This document shows positions 35,230-45,652 of a DNA stretch of 64,000 nt, piece by piece. The notes beneath the pieces were generated by a model that was not told the origin of the DNA, did no database searches, and was given only the letters and a program-made list of their open reading frames with translations. The DNA comes from Astrocystis sublimbata (lineage: Eukaryota; Ascomycota; Sordariomycetes; Xylariales; Xylariaceae), in NCBI GenBank assembly GCA_022453515.1, contig JAJNNY010000005.1, forward strand, positions 1,178,001 to 1,242,000. The letters run 5' to 3'. The position numbers were made by a program, and so were the translations under genes. The first letter of the stretch is position 1; every line of letters starts with the position of its first letter.

Positions 35230-36565
35230 ATGGCCTCCAGACCGACCGTCACCATCATCGGTAAAGATGGTACTCCTTCGGGAGCTACCCATCCCATCCC
35301 TACCGTCTTCGCCTCCCCCATCCGACCCGACATTGTCCAGCAGGTCCACACTGGCATGGCCAAGAACAAGCGTCAGCCGTATGCCGTGAGCGAGAAGGCC
35401 GGCCACCAGACCTCTGCAGAGTCCTGGGGAACTGGTTAGTTGCCCGTGTTTCCGCGATTGAATTCCTCCTGGTGCAAGCGGTGGACGCCCGCAACGACCT
35501 GCGACACGATGGGATCTAGATGGGATCTCGAGGGGAATCACTCGGTCATGGGTGCGAACGAACATCTGCTGATAATGGTGCCCAGGTCGCGCTGTCGCCC
35601 GTATTCCCCGTGTTTCGGGAGGTGGTACTCACCGTGCCGGTCAGGCTGCCTTCGGTAACATGTGCCGTTCCGGTCGTATGTTCGCCCCGACCAAGATCTG
35701 GCGCAAGTGGCACATCAAGATCAACCAGGGCCAGAAGTGAGTGGTGCACTCCGGAGCGTGCTCAGCATTGCCAGTCAAGGGCCGAAAACTAACCATGATA
35801 TGAAGGCGCTTCGCTACGGCCTCGGCTCTTGCTGCCTCGGCTGTCGCTCCCCTTCTCCTCGCGCGTGGCCACCAGATCTCCGACGTCCCCGAGGTTCCCC
35901 TTGTCATCGACTCTGCTGTCTTTGAGGGAGCTGCCGCCGCCAAGACCGCCAACGCTTTCGCTATCCTATCTGCCGCCGGCGCATCTGCCGATGTCCTCAA
36001 GGCTAAGAAGTCCAAGAAGCTGAGGGCCGGTAAGGGTAAAATGCGTGGCCGCCGCCACCGCCAACGCCGCGGACCCCTGGTCATCTACGACCCCGAGGTC
36101 GATGGAACCGAGCTCATCAAGGGTACCCGCAACCTGCCCGGTGTCGAGACGTGCTCCGTCTACGCTCTGAACCTTCTCCAGCTGGCTCCCGGCGGTCACC
36201 TCGGCCGATTCATCGTTTGGACCTCGGCTGCTTTCAAGGCTCTTGACAGCATCTACGGTACCACCACCACACCTTCAGAGCTTAAGAAGGACTTCCTCCT
36301 GCCCAGCAACGTTGTTTCTCAGGCCGACCTTAGCCGTCTAATCAACAGCTCCGAAATCCAGAGCGTCCTCCGCGCCCCCAAGGGCGGCTCGGTGACCAAG
36401 CGTGCCAACATCCAGAAGAACCCCCTCCGCAACAAGCAGGTTATGCTGCGATTCAACCCCTACCACTCCACATTCATCAAGAAAGAGCTTGGTCAGCAGA
36501 AGGCCGAGGCTGGCAAGCCCCTTAAGACCCCCGAGGCTTTCCTTGGGGTTCTCAAGGAGGATTAA
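35230..36565 (+). CDS. RPL4: Large-subunit ribosomal protein uL4 (RPL4)
   Basis: Structural protein of the 60S ribosome lining the exit tunnel. Exons are 35230-35434, 35586-35736 and 35806-36565, 371 residues. Joins give [14 protein letters not shown] and [16 protein letters not shown], both in frame. Conserved blocks are visible: [71 protein letters not shown], the basic [16 protein letters not shown] and the C-terminal eukaryotic extension with NIQKNPLRN. The ATG follows CTTCACG. The coding DNA uses C-ending codons strongly, as expected of a highly expressed gene. I searched the introns for box C/D snoRNA signatures and found none convincing. Confidence 0.96.
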
Positions 36566-37344
36566 GTTAGATTAGCTTGGTGAGCAGCTCGTCTATGGAA
36601 AATTTGTTGGGGGCAAGCATTGGGTTGCAATTGTAATGGGCGTATTCGGGGTCATAGGGTCTCATGAATCAATGGAATTGTCATTATGAACATTTCTGTG
36701 ACCTAAGCCTTCCCATTCTGTCTTCAATGCATTGCATGGATCTATAAAACCAAGTGCTGGCAAAGATTCACTCAATCGACAATAAAGTCCCATTGTTCAT
36801 GTGAAATGTTATTCGTAGATGTAGTTGCTATCTCGGTGCGTTCCAGACTTTGATTGGGGCAGATCATATGCCACATATTGTTCAGACCCTCAGGATTCCA
36901 ATGGACCAAGAGAGCAACAGGATGCGCTATCCCTACTTTTAATGTCTGTAGTGCAGTTGATCTACGAGGAGTTGCAGACTTAGTAGTCGGTAGTGAGTAG
37001 GTCGAGCCCCAACATCCCCAACATCCCGTAATATTCGTCTCATAGAGTGCATCCAATTATAACAATACGAAAGCCATATAGACTCTGCTTTCCATCTCCC
37101 GTTTCGATATACTTTTCAATGTCTCAGAAGAACGACAAATCGAGGGGGGAGAATCCAGGCGCAAATGATCTTGTCTTTAAGCATCGACGCTTTCACTCTC
37201 AGGGCGGCAATGACTTCAACCTTCATTATACAGTACTCTAGGTCGCAATGAAATCTTGCACTATCGTAGAATAACCATGTAATTAGTATAAGCGAGCGTA
37301 GGCCCAGTGTCTATGCAACTTCGCTGATCCATACGAAGGAAGGT
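36566..37344. other. Convergent 3' flanks, uL4 / aminotransferase
   Basis: 3' ends of the two convergent genes. Small open frames on either strand are not supported. No RNA gene is seen. Confidence 0.5.
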
Positions 37345-39562
37345 CTAACAGCCCATCCAGCCCATATTCGTCAAACCCTCAACCTCCTCGGCCTCCAAGG
37401 ATCCCGCTTCGTCCAGAAGGGCCTCAATCTCAGCAACTTTCTTGATACGCCAGAACTTCTGCACGCCCTGTCCGAAGCGCAACGAGCAATCACTGTTCCT
37501 CTCATCCGTCTCAGCGGAGAAGCACAGACGGAAAAAAGCCCACCCCTTGGACGCGGCGATTTGTGGCGAGGCGCTGAACATGGTGCCGGGACTGACGAGG
37601 ACGAGGAATGGCTTGTGGGTGAGGAATATCATCAGCGCCGAGGCGAGCGCCATGCCGCCGATCACGCTACCTTCGGACCCGACGTTCCCAAAAAGCGGAT
37701 GAGCCTCGAGGCGCACCTTCAGCCACACGAACATGCCGCCGCGCGGCCAGTCAAACTCGTACAGTTTGGTCTTGGTGATGACGCCCCAGTCCCAGTCGGC
37801 ATCGCGCACGGGCGTCGACTGCTTCAACTGGTAAGCGTGCTCTTCGAGATGGTTGCACATGGTCTGCATGCGCCTTTCGTATGCACCGCGCAGGCCGGCG
37901 AGCCACCGTACCCAGCCATCCATCTTCCAGCCGGAGAAGGTAGCCTTGTCCTTGGGCGATCGGGAGTGGAAGGCAGCCGTAGCTTCGGGTTGGGGCCCCA
38001 TGATGATCTCCGCAACCATGGCTTGCACGAAACCCGAGGGTTGCTGGGTGCCGGATTCGCCCACACGGATGATCCGGTCAGCAATCTCGGGCGTGGCTGT
38101 AACCCACCCGAGCCGACAGCCTGGCGCGATTGTCTTGGAGAATGTGTCTAGTCGGATGACCCGGCCGTCGACATCGATGCTGAGGAATGAAGGCGCCAAT
38201 GAATCTATGAATGGGTAGCCGGACTTCTTTGGTAGGGTCTCCACGACCTTGGGTGCCGGACTGGGCTTGTTTCGCGCCTTGGCCTCCTCGACCTCTGCTG
38301 AAGGAAACTGAAGATACCAATAAGGGTCGTCTTCGATAATGAGCACATCATACTTGCTACATATGTCGTAAAGCTCCCTCCGCCTTTGGATTGAAAGTAC
38401 TCCACTTGTAGGGTTGTGGCCCATTCTAGAGAGCAAGGTGTTAGCAAGTGATGTCTTCGAACAACGACGATTGGGGGCTCTCAAGGCCAGGACATGGCGG
38501 CTAGGACTAAGATAGACTCACGAGACAGTATACAGCAAGTGCGGTCGTTTGCCCTTTGCGTCATCCCAGTTTGCTAAGCAATCTTCCAGCCCACCAGGTC
38601 CATAGGGCGCCATACCACCTTCATCCATCTCGATGGGGCATATCTGGATGCCCCTAGGAGTGGCCTGAGCGACAGGGCCGGGATACTGCGCACATAAAAA
38701 CATGTCAGTCGAGAATCCCAACCTCGATATGGTAGATAGTGCTAGATGAAGCGACAAAATGGGACTAAAGTATCCGGTACCGCAGGCTTTGATACATACC
38801 ACAAATATCTCGGTCAGCAATCCAGGTCGTTCACGGATGTCGTCCTTTCCTTCCACCCAAATGTTGGTAAATACATCCAGCACCTTTGACATGCCATCTG
38901 TGGATCCGACGGTCAGGGCAACCTCGGGCCCTCCGTTGTAAGGTACGTTGGGGTGCAATACTTCGCGCGAGAACTGGCGGATGAAAGAGGCTAGGGGCGG
39001 GTATCCAGAAGCCTGGCCATCTAAGTCGCCTGTTAATTTTCGCCCTGAGAAATCATCACCCAGTTTCTCTAGACCGTCAGACAGCAACAAAGTTGAGGTA
39101 CGCACACTGAAGGGCTGTGGTAAGATCGATCTTCTTGGCCAAGTCGGTGACAGCAGACTCATGAGGGACAACGACATGGGAAGCAGCCTTTGGATCGTTA
39201 TCTCCAATCTTGAGGGAAGCCGCTGTGGAAGAGAGGCGTTCGTCGCCCGGGTGATTCGGCGTCGGGGTCCATCTGTCCGGCTTTGCGGACTGGGCCTCTA
39301 GAGTGTCAAAGGGGAAAAATTGGGCGTTGGGGAGACCTGCGGCAAGACAAAAACGTATAAGAACAGGTGGAGGGCGGATTAGTTTAGAGGCACACTAATA
39401 CGCACCGCCAGCAAAGTTGCCTATGCCTGGGATGGCAAAGAACTTGTAAAACTTCTTCATCTTGTTTGGCCTGCGTGCATTGGTGAGATGCGAATAGTGG
39501 TGGCTCAGGTCCTTCGGGGCCGGCTTCGCCATGTCGGCGACGCAACGGGGTGACGGTTCCAT
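37345..39562 (-). CDS. PLP-dependent aminotransferase, class I/II (aromatic/aminoadipate type)
   Basis: Exons are 39562-39406, 39336-39106, 39020-38800, 38685-38522 and 38425-37345, giving 617 residues, with every join in phase. It resembles the fungal Aro8/kynurenine-aminoadipate transaminase group, which moves amino groups between aromatic or alpha-aminoadipate substrates and 2-oxoacids. Visible blocks include LPNAQFFPFDTLE, QYGQASGYPPL (rebuilt across intron 2), VALTVGSTDGMSK, HNPTSGVLS, IIEDDPYWYLQF and RLDTFSKTIAPGCRLGW, where Lys at about 355 should bind PLP. The C-terminal domain has WPRGGMFVWLKV and FRLCFSAE. A second in-frame ATG at 39532 is possible. Substrate is inferred from family only. 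Introns 2 and 3 have relatives elsewhere in this window. Confidence 0.88.
38686..38799 (-). repeat. Introner-like element copy B (intron 3 of the aminotransferase)
   Basis: 114-nt intron starting GTATGTATCAAA and ending GTGCGCAG. Removing it joins TEIFV to YPGPVAQATPRG exactly as the family requires, so its borders are firm. It aligns with copy A at 31356-31252 without gaps over about 98 nt. The hairpin arms seen in copy A are partly decayed here (GTACCGGAT against ATCTAGCAC). Confidence 0.85.
39021..39105 (-). repeat. Aminotransferase intron 2, repeated upstream of uL4
   Basis: 85-nt intron with donor GTGCGT and acceptor GACTTAG; removing it rebuilds QYGQASGYPP. It matches 35134-35068 in sense, with a central insertion of about 25 nt (GCTGTCTGACGGTCT region) absent from the uL4-side copy. 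Confidence 0.8.
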
Positions 39563-41399
39563 CGGGGAGGTCTAGTGTTTGGGGCCGCGGCTGGAGCTGA
39601 TGCAAAGGCGGAGGTGGAGGCGGCACACGGGATTCAGGTCCGATGCGGTTGACAACGAACGACAAACAACAAGATACTATGGTGCACTACCTAGCTATGG
39701 CGGCATGCAGATGCAGAGCAGAATGCAGAGGAGAGAAAGAACGGGACCTGCGATCCGGGGAAGCTGGCATGGACCATGGCTGGCGAGCTGGTTTGAGGTG
39801 AGTGAGTCGGTGACGGAGGTGACGGTGCTGACGAGAAGATACTGCTGTATCGATCCGATTACAAATCGACATGGCTCAACGGTGATGAGCGTTGCCATCC
39901 ATGGACCATGATCCATCCCCCATGCCATCCTGGAGGCTGGCATCCACCCACGTATACCCACGCCCGCCACGCCACCCGAGCACCAATCCATTGTCCATCG
40001 TCGATGGGCAAGGATTCTTGGGAACCATAGCGCGCAAGCATAGCGTGAGCATGGCGCTCGGCTCAAAGACCGGGTCCCCGTCTCACCCGTCTTTGGTCTT
40101 TCGCACCGGCTCTCGATCGAGGCTAGGACCCCGTCTTACACGTATATTCGTAGAGCGCGTGTTCCAAGTGCCTCTCTTATCTCGGAACCTGGAACCCTTG
40201 GAGCCCTGGCCTTGGAGCGTCGCCAAGAGGCACGGAGCGACTTTTGAGTGGACGATAAGTCGACATGCGCGTGATCTACTCCCCACCAACTCAACCGTCT
40301 GGGCCTAGTACGACGAGTAGGTACTGTTCTACTGTCAGTACCAACCTTGGGGGAAAAGAGACCTTCGTTGGTAAGGTGAATTAACTTGGTACACATGTAG
40401 CACTTTCTCACTTCAGGCTGAACACTGGCCGAAGAATTGGGTTCGGGCCAGGACGCAAGCACGGCGGTACCATACCCTACCCTACAGCGGGCCGAGGCAG
40501 CCAGTGCACCTGCAGTGGTCTGTCAAGCATATATGCAGATTACCTAAGGTATGCAGATATTCGTGAAATACCTAGACAAGGTTCAGCGGACGGGTCATCG
40601 ACAGCAGAGCCCGGCCCAGGCGGCTGCAGGTGCATCGGTAGGTGGTACCTGGTGGACCGGGAGGTCTGTACTTACCTCCTAGGTACATAAGGTAGCACCT
40701 GGCAAGGCAAGGCAGGCAGGCAGGCGCCTTCAGGTAACCTACCTAAGTACTTAAGGTACCTACCTAGGTAGGTAGCCCGGCACCCCGGTAACTCCTCCGA
40801 TCACGGTCCAATTCCAAGTTGTATGGCAATATAACCTGCGCCAACATCGAACCTTAGATCTGGGAAATACATACAAGATGAAAGTTACTTATCTGTTGAT
40901 AGCAATTGGAACCACGATGCATCGAATACCATAGGTTGGAGAATTGGTCCCGATTCATCACGCGACAGACAAGATACTTAGGCATGCTCTTCTTCCCAAC
41001 CCGTCGGCCGGATTGACAGAGCGCGCAATTGCCCCGCCAAAAAGACCATTTTCAACAACTACCGACACCTGCGAGACCTGGGGCCTGGCGAACTCACCGA
41101 CCTTGCCTACTACCTCGCCTACTACCTCGCCTACCAAGGTTGCACGATTGCGATTGCGATTGCGAATGCGCTTGCGCTTGCGCTTGATCCCCCTTACTAC
41201 ATACCGACCTACTAGACTTACTCCGTACTCCGTACTCTCCGCCTGCCACCTCCACTCCGACTTCACAGCCCACGAGATACCGAGCCAAACCCGAGCTATA
41301 AAGCTACAGGCTGTTGAGCACCCGGACACCCTTCCCTCGTCCCCTCGCTCCCTCGCCCCCCTCTCCCCTTCGTCTCCCATCTGTCTCCGAAGCCTCGCC
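39563..41399. promoter_or_regulatory. Divergent upstream region, aminotransferase / MTHFR
   Basis: Contains the promoters of both genes, a TACCTA/CCTAGG cluster at about 40660-40775, and tandem short repeats at 41106-41186. The MTHFR reading frame stays open through the last 450 bases of it (see the MTHFR entry and findings). Confidence 0.45.
41145..41186 (+). repeat. Hexamer repeats (CGATTG)n then (CGCTTG)n
   Basis: Three CGATTG units, one CGAATG, then three CGCTTG units, head to tail. The array length is a multiple of three, so it keeps the upstream MTHFR frame open and encodes alternating Arg-Leu. A 12-nt repeat (CTACTACCTCGC) lies just upstream at 41108-41131. Confidence 0.85.
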
Positions 41400-43472
41400 A
41401 TGATGGAGAAGATCACAGACAAGATAGCCGCCTTGCCGGCCGACGCCAACTACTTCTCCCTCGAGTTCTTCCCGCCCAAGACCGCCATGGGCTTCTCCAA
41501 CCTGCGCGACCGTCTCGACCGCATGGCTCGCGCCCTGCGGCCCCTCTTCGTGAACGTCACCTGGGGCGCCGGCGGCTCGACCGCCACCAAATCCCTCGAG
41601 TTGGCCGAGATATGTCAGAGAGAGCTCAACCTCACCACGTGTCTGCACCTCACCTGCACCAACATGAGCCGCAAGATGATAGATGGCGCCTTGGAGGATG
41701 CCAAAGCCCTCGGCATCCGAAATCTACTGGCGCTGAGGGGCGACCCCCCGCGGGCCGCCGAATACCAGAACCACAACGAGGACCCCGAGAATGCCATTGA
41801 CGAGGGCTTCGTCTGGGCCATTGACCTGGTCAAGTACATCAAAAACAAGTATGGCGATTACTTCTGTATTGGCGTGGCCGCCTACCCGGAAGGCCATGCG
41901 GACGAGAGTCATCCACTGGGCCAGAGTGTAGAGCACGATCTCTCCTATCTGGTCGATAAGACCCTCGCCGGCGCCGACTTCCTCATGACCCAACTCTTCT
42001 TCGACATAGAAGCCTATGGCAACTTCGAGCGGAGGTTAAGAGAGCACCCCAGCGGCGCCTTTGCTACGATACCCATCATTCCTGGCCTCATGCCCATACA
42101 GAGTTACCAGATGATCAAGCGAACAACCAAGCTGAGCCATGCCAGTATACCCGCTTCCATCATGAGCCGGTTGGATGTCGTTCAAAAAGATGACGAGAAG
42201 GTGAAGAACGTCGGTGTTGATATTCTATGTGAAATCATCGAACAAGTCAAAGAAATAAAGAGCAGCATACCAGGCCCCAAGGGCTTCCACTTCTATACCT
42301 TGAATCTAGAAAAAGCCGTTTCCTTCATTGTTGAACGTACACATCTGATATCAAACCCGACCGAGGAAGATGCTGTTGTGGAGGAAGGCCCATTGCCAGA
42401 TATCCCCAATCTCGTCATCAATGGCACATCACCCCGCGGCGACAGTCGTTTTCAAGACTCCGGTCATTCCCGGAGGCAGTCCACCATTGGTTCGGAGCCA
42501 CGCAATCGAGTCATTGTGTCTGAACGTTCACTATCCAACCCCGAATATGAGGCCTCACAAGCAGACGCGGGGATATTGGCTGGAGCGATTAATACTCGTG
42601 CCAATACCCTTGCTATCTCAGAGGGCGAGGGCGTCCTCGGCCGCGAGGCTACTTGGGATGACTTCCCTAATGGCCGCTGGGGTGACGCACGATCTCCCGC
42701 CTATGGCGAGATAGACGGCTACGGACCTACTCTCCATATGACACAGGCCCAAGCCATAGAACTGTGGGGTCATCCTAAAAGTCGCGAAGACGTGGACACG
42801 TTATTTGTGCGCCACCTGAAAGGCGAACTCAATGCGATCCCATGGAGCGAGGAGGAAGTGCATGAAGAAACGGGTACCATCACAGACCAGCTAATACAGC
42901 TCAATTCAAGAGGCATGTGGACAGTGGCCTCGCAACCAGCTGTGAATAGTATCCGGTCGGAGGACCCAACTTTCGGTTGGGGACCTAAGCATGGCTTCAT
43001 ATTTCAGAAGGCGTTCGTTGAGTTCTTCATCTCAGGCACGGCGTGGAAAGCCTTGCACGGGAAGTTGGCAAGCTCAGAAGTTTGTGGTCTCGTGACATAC
43101 TACGCGGCGAATGCAGCTGGTAGCGTTGTGTCGTCAGACTCCATAGGCGGCGTAACCCCAACCTCCGGGGCCACGGAGCCAATCGAGGAAGACGACGAGG
43201 GTTACGTCACGGGCGAAAGCAGCACCAACGCGGTCACCTGGGGCGTGTTCCCCGGAAAGGAGATCGTAACGCCCACCATTATCGAGGAAGTCAGTTTCCG
43301 GGCGTGGGCTGAGGAGGCATTCGGCATCTTCAGCGAGTGGGCGCAAGTCTACGGCAAGGGACACGAGAGTGAGAAGTTCCTCGAGGCAACGCGGGCCGAT
43401 TGTTGGCTAGTGAACATCATCCACCATGATTTTATGACTAAAGAAGCCCTGTGGGACTTGTTATTGAAATAA
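41400..43472 (+). CDS. MET12: Methylenetetrahydrofolate reductase, Met12 type
   Basis: Single exon, 690 residues from the ATG at 41400. Reduces 5,10-methylene- to 5-methyl-tetrahydrofolate, the methyl donor for methionine synthesis. The FAD-binding TIM barrel fills residues about 1-300: FSLEFFPPKTAMG, VTWGAGGSTATKSLELA, HLTCTNMS, LLALRGDPPR, KYGDYFCIGVAAYPEGH, GADFLMTQLFFD, PIIPGLMPIQSY and GFHFYTLNLEKA. The wording is closer to yeast Met12 than Met13. The C-terminal half (WDDFPNGRWGDARSPAYGEID, TVASQPAVN) is the eukaryotic regulatory domain. An acidic disordered stretch near 580-610 interrupts the C-terminal domain. The frame is also open upstream with an ATG at 41166, which would add 78 residues. 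Confidence 0.93.
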   Translation: MMEKITDKIAALPADANYFSLEFFPPKTAMGFSNLRDRLDRMARALRPLFVNVTWGAGGSTATKSLELAEICQRELNLTTCLHLTCTNMSRKMIDGALEDAKALGIRNLLALRGDPPRAAEYQNHNEDPENAIDEGFVWAIDLVKYIKNKYGDYFCIGVAAYPEGHADESHPLGQSVEHDLSYLVDKTLAGADFLMTQLFFDIEAYGNFERRLREHPSGAFATIPIIPGLMPIQSYQMIKRTTKLSHASIPASIMSRLDVVQKDDEKVKNVGVDILCEIIEQVKEIKSSIPGPKGFHFYTLNLEKAVSFIVERTHLISNPTEEDAVVEEGPLPDIPNLVINGTSPRGDSRFQDSGHSRRQSTIGSEPRNRVIVSERSLSNPEYEASQADAGILAGAINTRANTLAISEGEGVLGREATWDDFPNGRWGDARSPAYGEIDGYGPTLHMTQAQAIELWGHPKSREDVDTLFVRHLKGELNAIPWSEEEVHEETGTITDQLIQLNSRGMWTVASQPAVNSIRSEDPTFGWGPKHGFIFQKAFVEFFISGTAWKALHGKLASSEVCGLVTYYAANAAGSVVSSDSIGGVTPTSGATEPIEEDDEGYVTGESSTNAVTWGVFPGKEIVTPTIIEEVSFRAWAEEAFGIFSEWAQVYGKGHESEKFLEATRADCWLVNIIHHDFMTKEALWDLLLK

Positions 43473-44198
43473 GCTGGTGGGGCGACACAGGAAAAACATC
43501 CCGTTCAGTGTAAACATGCAGAGGAAGAAAATGAACATGACCAACAATGTCCGGCGGAAGATGCGTTCAGTTAACAGCCACACCTGATAGTGTATGGCAG
43601 TTACCAGCGACATAGTAGGGGGCATGGCCCAAACTTAAAGTACCTACTTTATCGACTAATATATATAATTTGTATATCGTGTTTCTACCCGACGAGGGAG
43701 ACCGAACAGTTAAGTTAGCACTGTCAGTCCTTCATGGCAAAGTTGTTCTATTGTCACCTGCGCCTAGTTTCTACCCCGGTGGAACCAGGAATGAGCGAGG
43801 CATGCTAGGTACACCATAGAGAACGATATCTCCTATAATGATTATTTTCTTTGTCATGTTTTTTCACCCAAAGTCAAACGACGTTTTATTCTCAAGGTGC
43901 CAATTATAGACTAGCAATAAATCTAACGCAACGCAGAGTAGAGTAAGCTCACTTCGATGTGGCCAAACGTGGAGTGCAAAGCCATTCACAATAGTACTGT
44001 GGGCCAACGCCACCGCTCCTCCCCCTCAAAATCTCAATCATATCAACGGTGTCCTTCCCCATCCTCTCTCCATATTTTGTGCCCCGGTTGTCTGTCGTGT
44101 ATCTTGCCATCACGCTGCACTTTCCTTCACTATCGTCCCGTCGGATCAAGTACTTAATCCCCACATCCATTCGACTTGTCGAGGCGTAGTGGATAAGA
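43473..44198. other. Convergent 3' flanks, MTHFR / AT-hook repeat gene
   Basis: Downstream untranslated DNA of both genes. No further gene is seen. Confidence 0.5.
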
Positions 44199-45652
44199 CT
44201 AAATCTCACCCTCTTCGTAGTCGGCTTCGTAGCTGGCGGGGTTGACAGAGTCATTGAACGAGTTCGCGCCAACGCCGCGGTCGTGCTCTGTAGTTGTCCC
44301 CTCGGATGCCTTAGGGGTCCAAGAGGGTCGTTCTTCGCCGTGAAAAGGGAACATCTGGATGCCGTCGAAAGGGTCGATGTACTGGGTGGTGGCCGGAGCG
44401 GCCCCGCCGCCGCCGCCGAAGATTGAAGGGCGAGGGGCAGCTGTGCCAGGTGTAGTTGTGGTCTTCTTGACCGAAGGCATTGTAGCCGCCCGCTTCGTCG
44501 GGCGCTTGCTGGGGGTGTTCATGCCGACATCCGAGTCATTATCGTCGGTTCCGGCCTCTCCATCTGACGAATCAATGGGAAGAAGAACCTCCGGCTCCTT
44601 GCGCTTCCGGTTTCGCGTACCAGTACCGGGAGTTCTGGCCGACGCTCCGGAGCCGGGAGTGCCAACAGGTCGACCTCTTCCTCGACCCGCTGAAGGGGTG
44701 CCAGGGACGTTGACCATCGCAGGATTATCGTTGTTCTTAACGGCCGCTTGCTGGGCTTTGCCAAGGTTCTTGATTTCTCTGAATTGCCACTCAATACCCG
44801 ATGGTGTGGACTCGCCGAAGAGTTTCTGGATCTCTGTTCTCGGAGTCAGCCTGTCATCGTGGTAACAATTCGAGTTGGGGATGTAAGTGGGCATCGATGA
44901 GGGCATAAAACTTGGAGATTGAAGTGACAGTGAATGTTCTGATAATCTGAATGTGTGGAGAGGGTCCGTCATTTTCATGAAGACACAGCAGGTGCAAAGA
45001 TTCACCTCCTTTCTCAACTGGTGCCTCGGCGGGATCCTCTCCATTGTCGCGATAAGTAAGCTGCAACTTCGCCAGCTGCTTGATCGGACGGAATCGATGC
45101 TCCAGGCCGGCAGCGGTGGCACCACCGCCAACAACCGCTGCTAGTGCTGTGGTTTTATCAGACGAATATCAGGCAGTGAAGGAAGCTTGCAGTTGAATCA
45201 ATTGGACGCAAATGCTGGATTATAAGTTTAGGGGACATGGAGACATGGTAAAAGAAGACAGAGTGAGTGCTGAATGTGGTAGTAGTACCTCCTTTCTCCG
45301 TGGGAAGTAGGCCTGGGTCACCTCCCTCTTTGACACAAGCGGCTTGCATCTGGGCCAATTTCTTGATAGGTCGAAAGCGATGATTGATGGCATCAACTCC
45401 TACGCCGCGACCGACATGCTTCGCAATCTCTGCCACCCAGTACATACTCAAGTCAGAAGGGGGGTTGCGTTGAGATGCTCGACACTCAAACGGGCAGGGC
45501 ATGTGCTCAAGAAAAATGGTACATGAACGAAGAGAATGCGATCGCTTACCGTTATAATCCAGCTTGACATTGCTAGTGGCAATGACAGCGGCAAGTAAGC
45601 GAGTACTTGCCTCATAGGTCTTGAAATTGGTTTTGCCCTTGGGAGTAGACAT
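44199..45652 (-). CDS. AT-hook protein with three exon-encoded HRFRPIK repeats
   Basis: No functional name can be given. Exons are 45652-45550, 45429-45289, 45146-45006 and 44833-44199, giving 339 residues. Three related units appear: DAINHRFRPIKKLAQMQ, AGLEHRFRPIKQLAKLQ and SGIEWQFREIKNLGKAQ. Each is followed by a charged stretch with a D/N-P pair, and the first two end EKGG. Exons 2 and 3 are both exactly 141 nt with phase-1 borders, one repeat each, and exon 4 opens with the third. The rest is low complexity with an AT-hook-like GRGRGRPVGTPG, an acidic SSDGEAGTDDNDSD patch and a YDEEGEI-like end. Similar proteins of unknown role exist in filamentous fungi. A chromatin or DNA-binding role is inferred only from the AT-hook and basic repeats. 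Confidence 0.8.

Noticed and set aside
35435..35585. Possible snoRNA in the first uL4 intron
   Set aside because: No clear C (RTGATGA) and D (CTGA) box pair with closing stem.
40944..41399. Treating the whole open frame from 40944 as MTHFR coding sequence
   Set aside because: The first codon is TTG and the conserved enzyme starts at 41400; only the ATG at 41166 is kept as an alternative.
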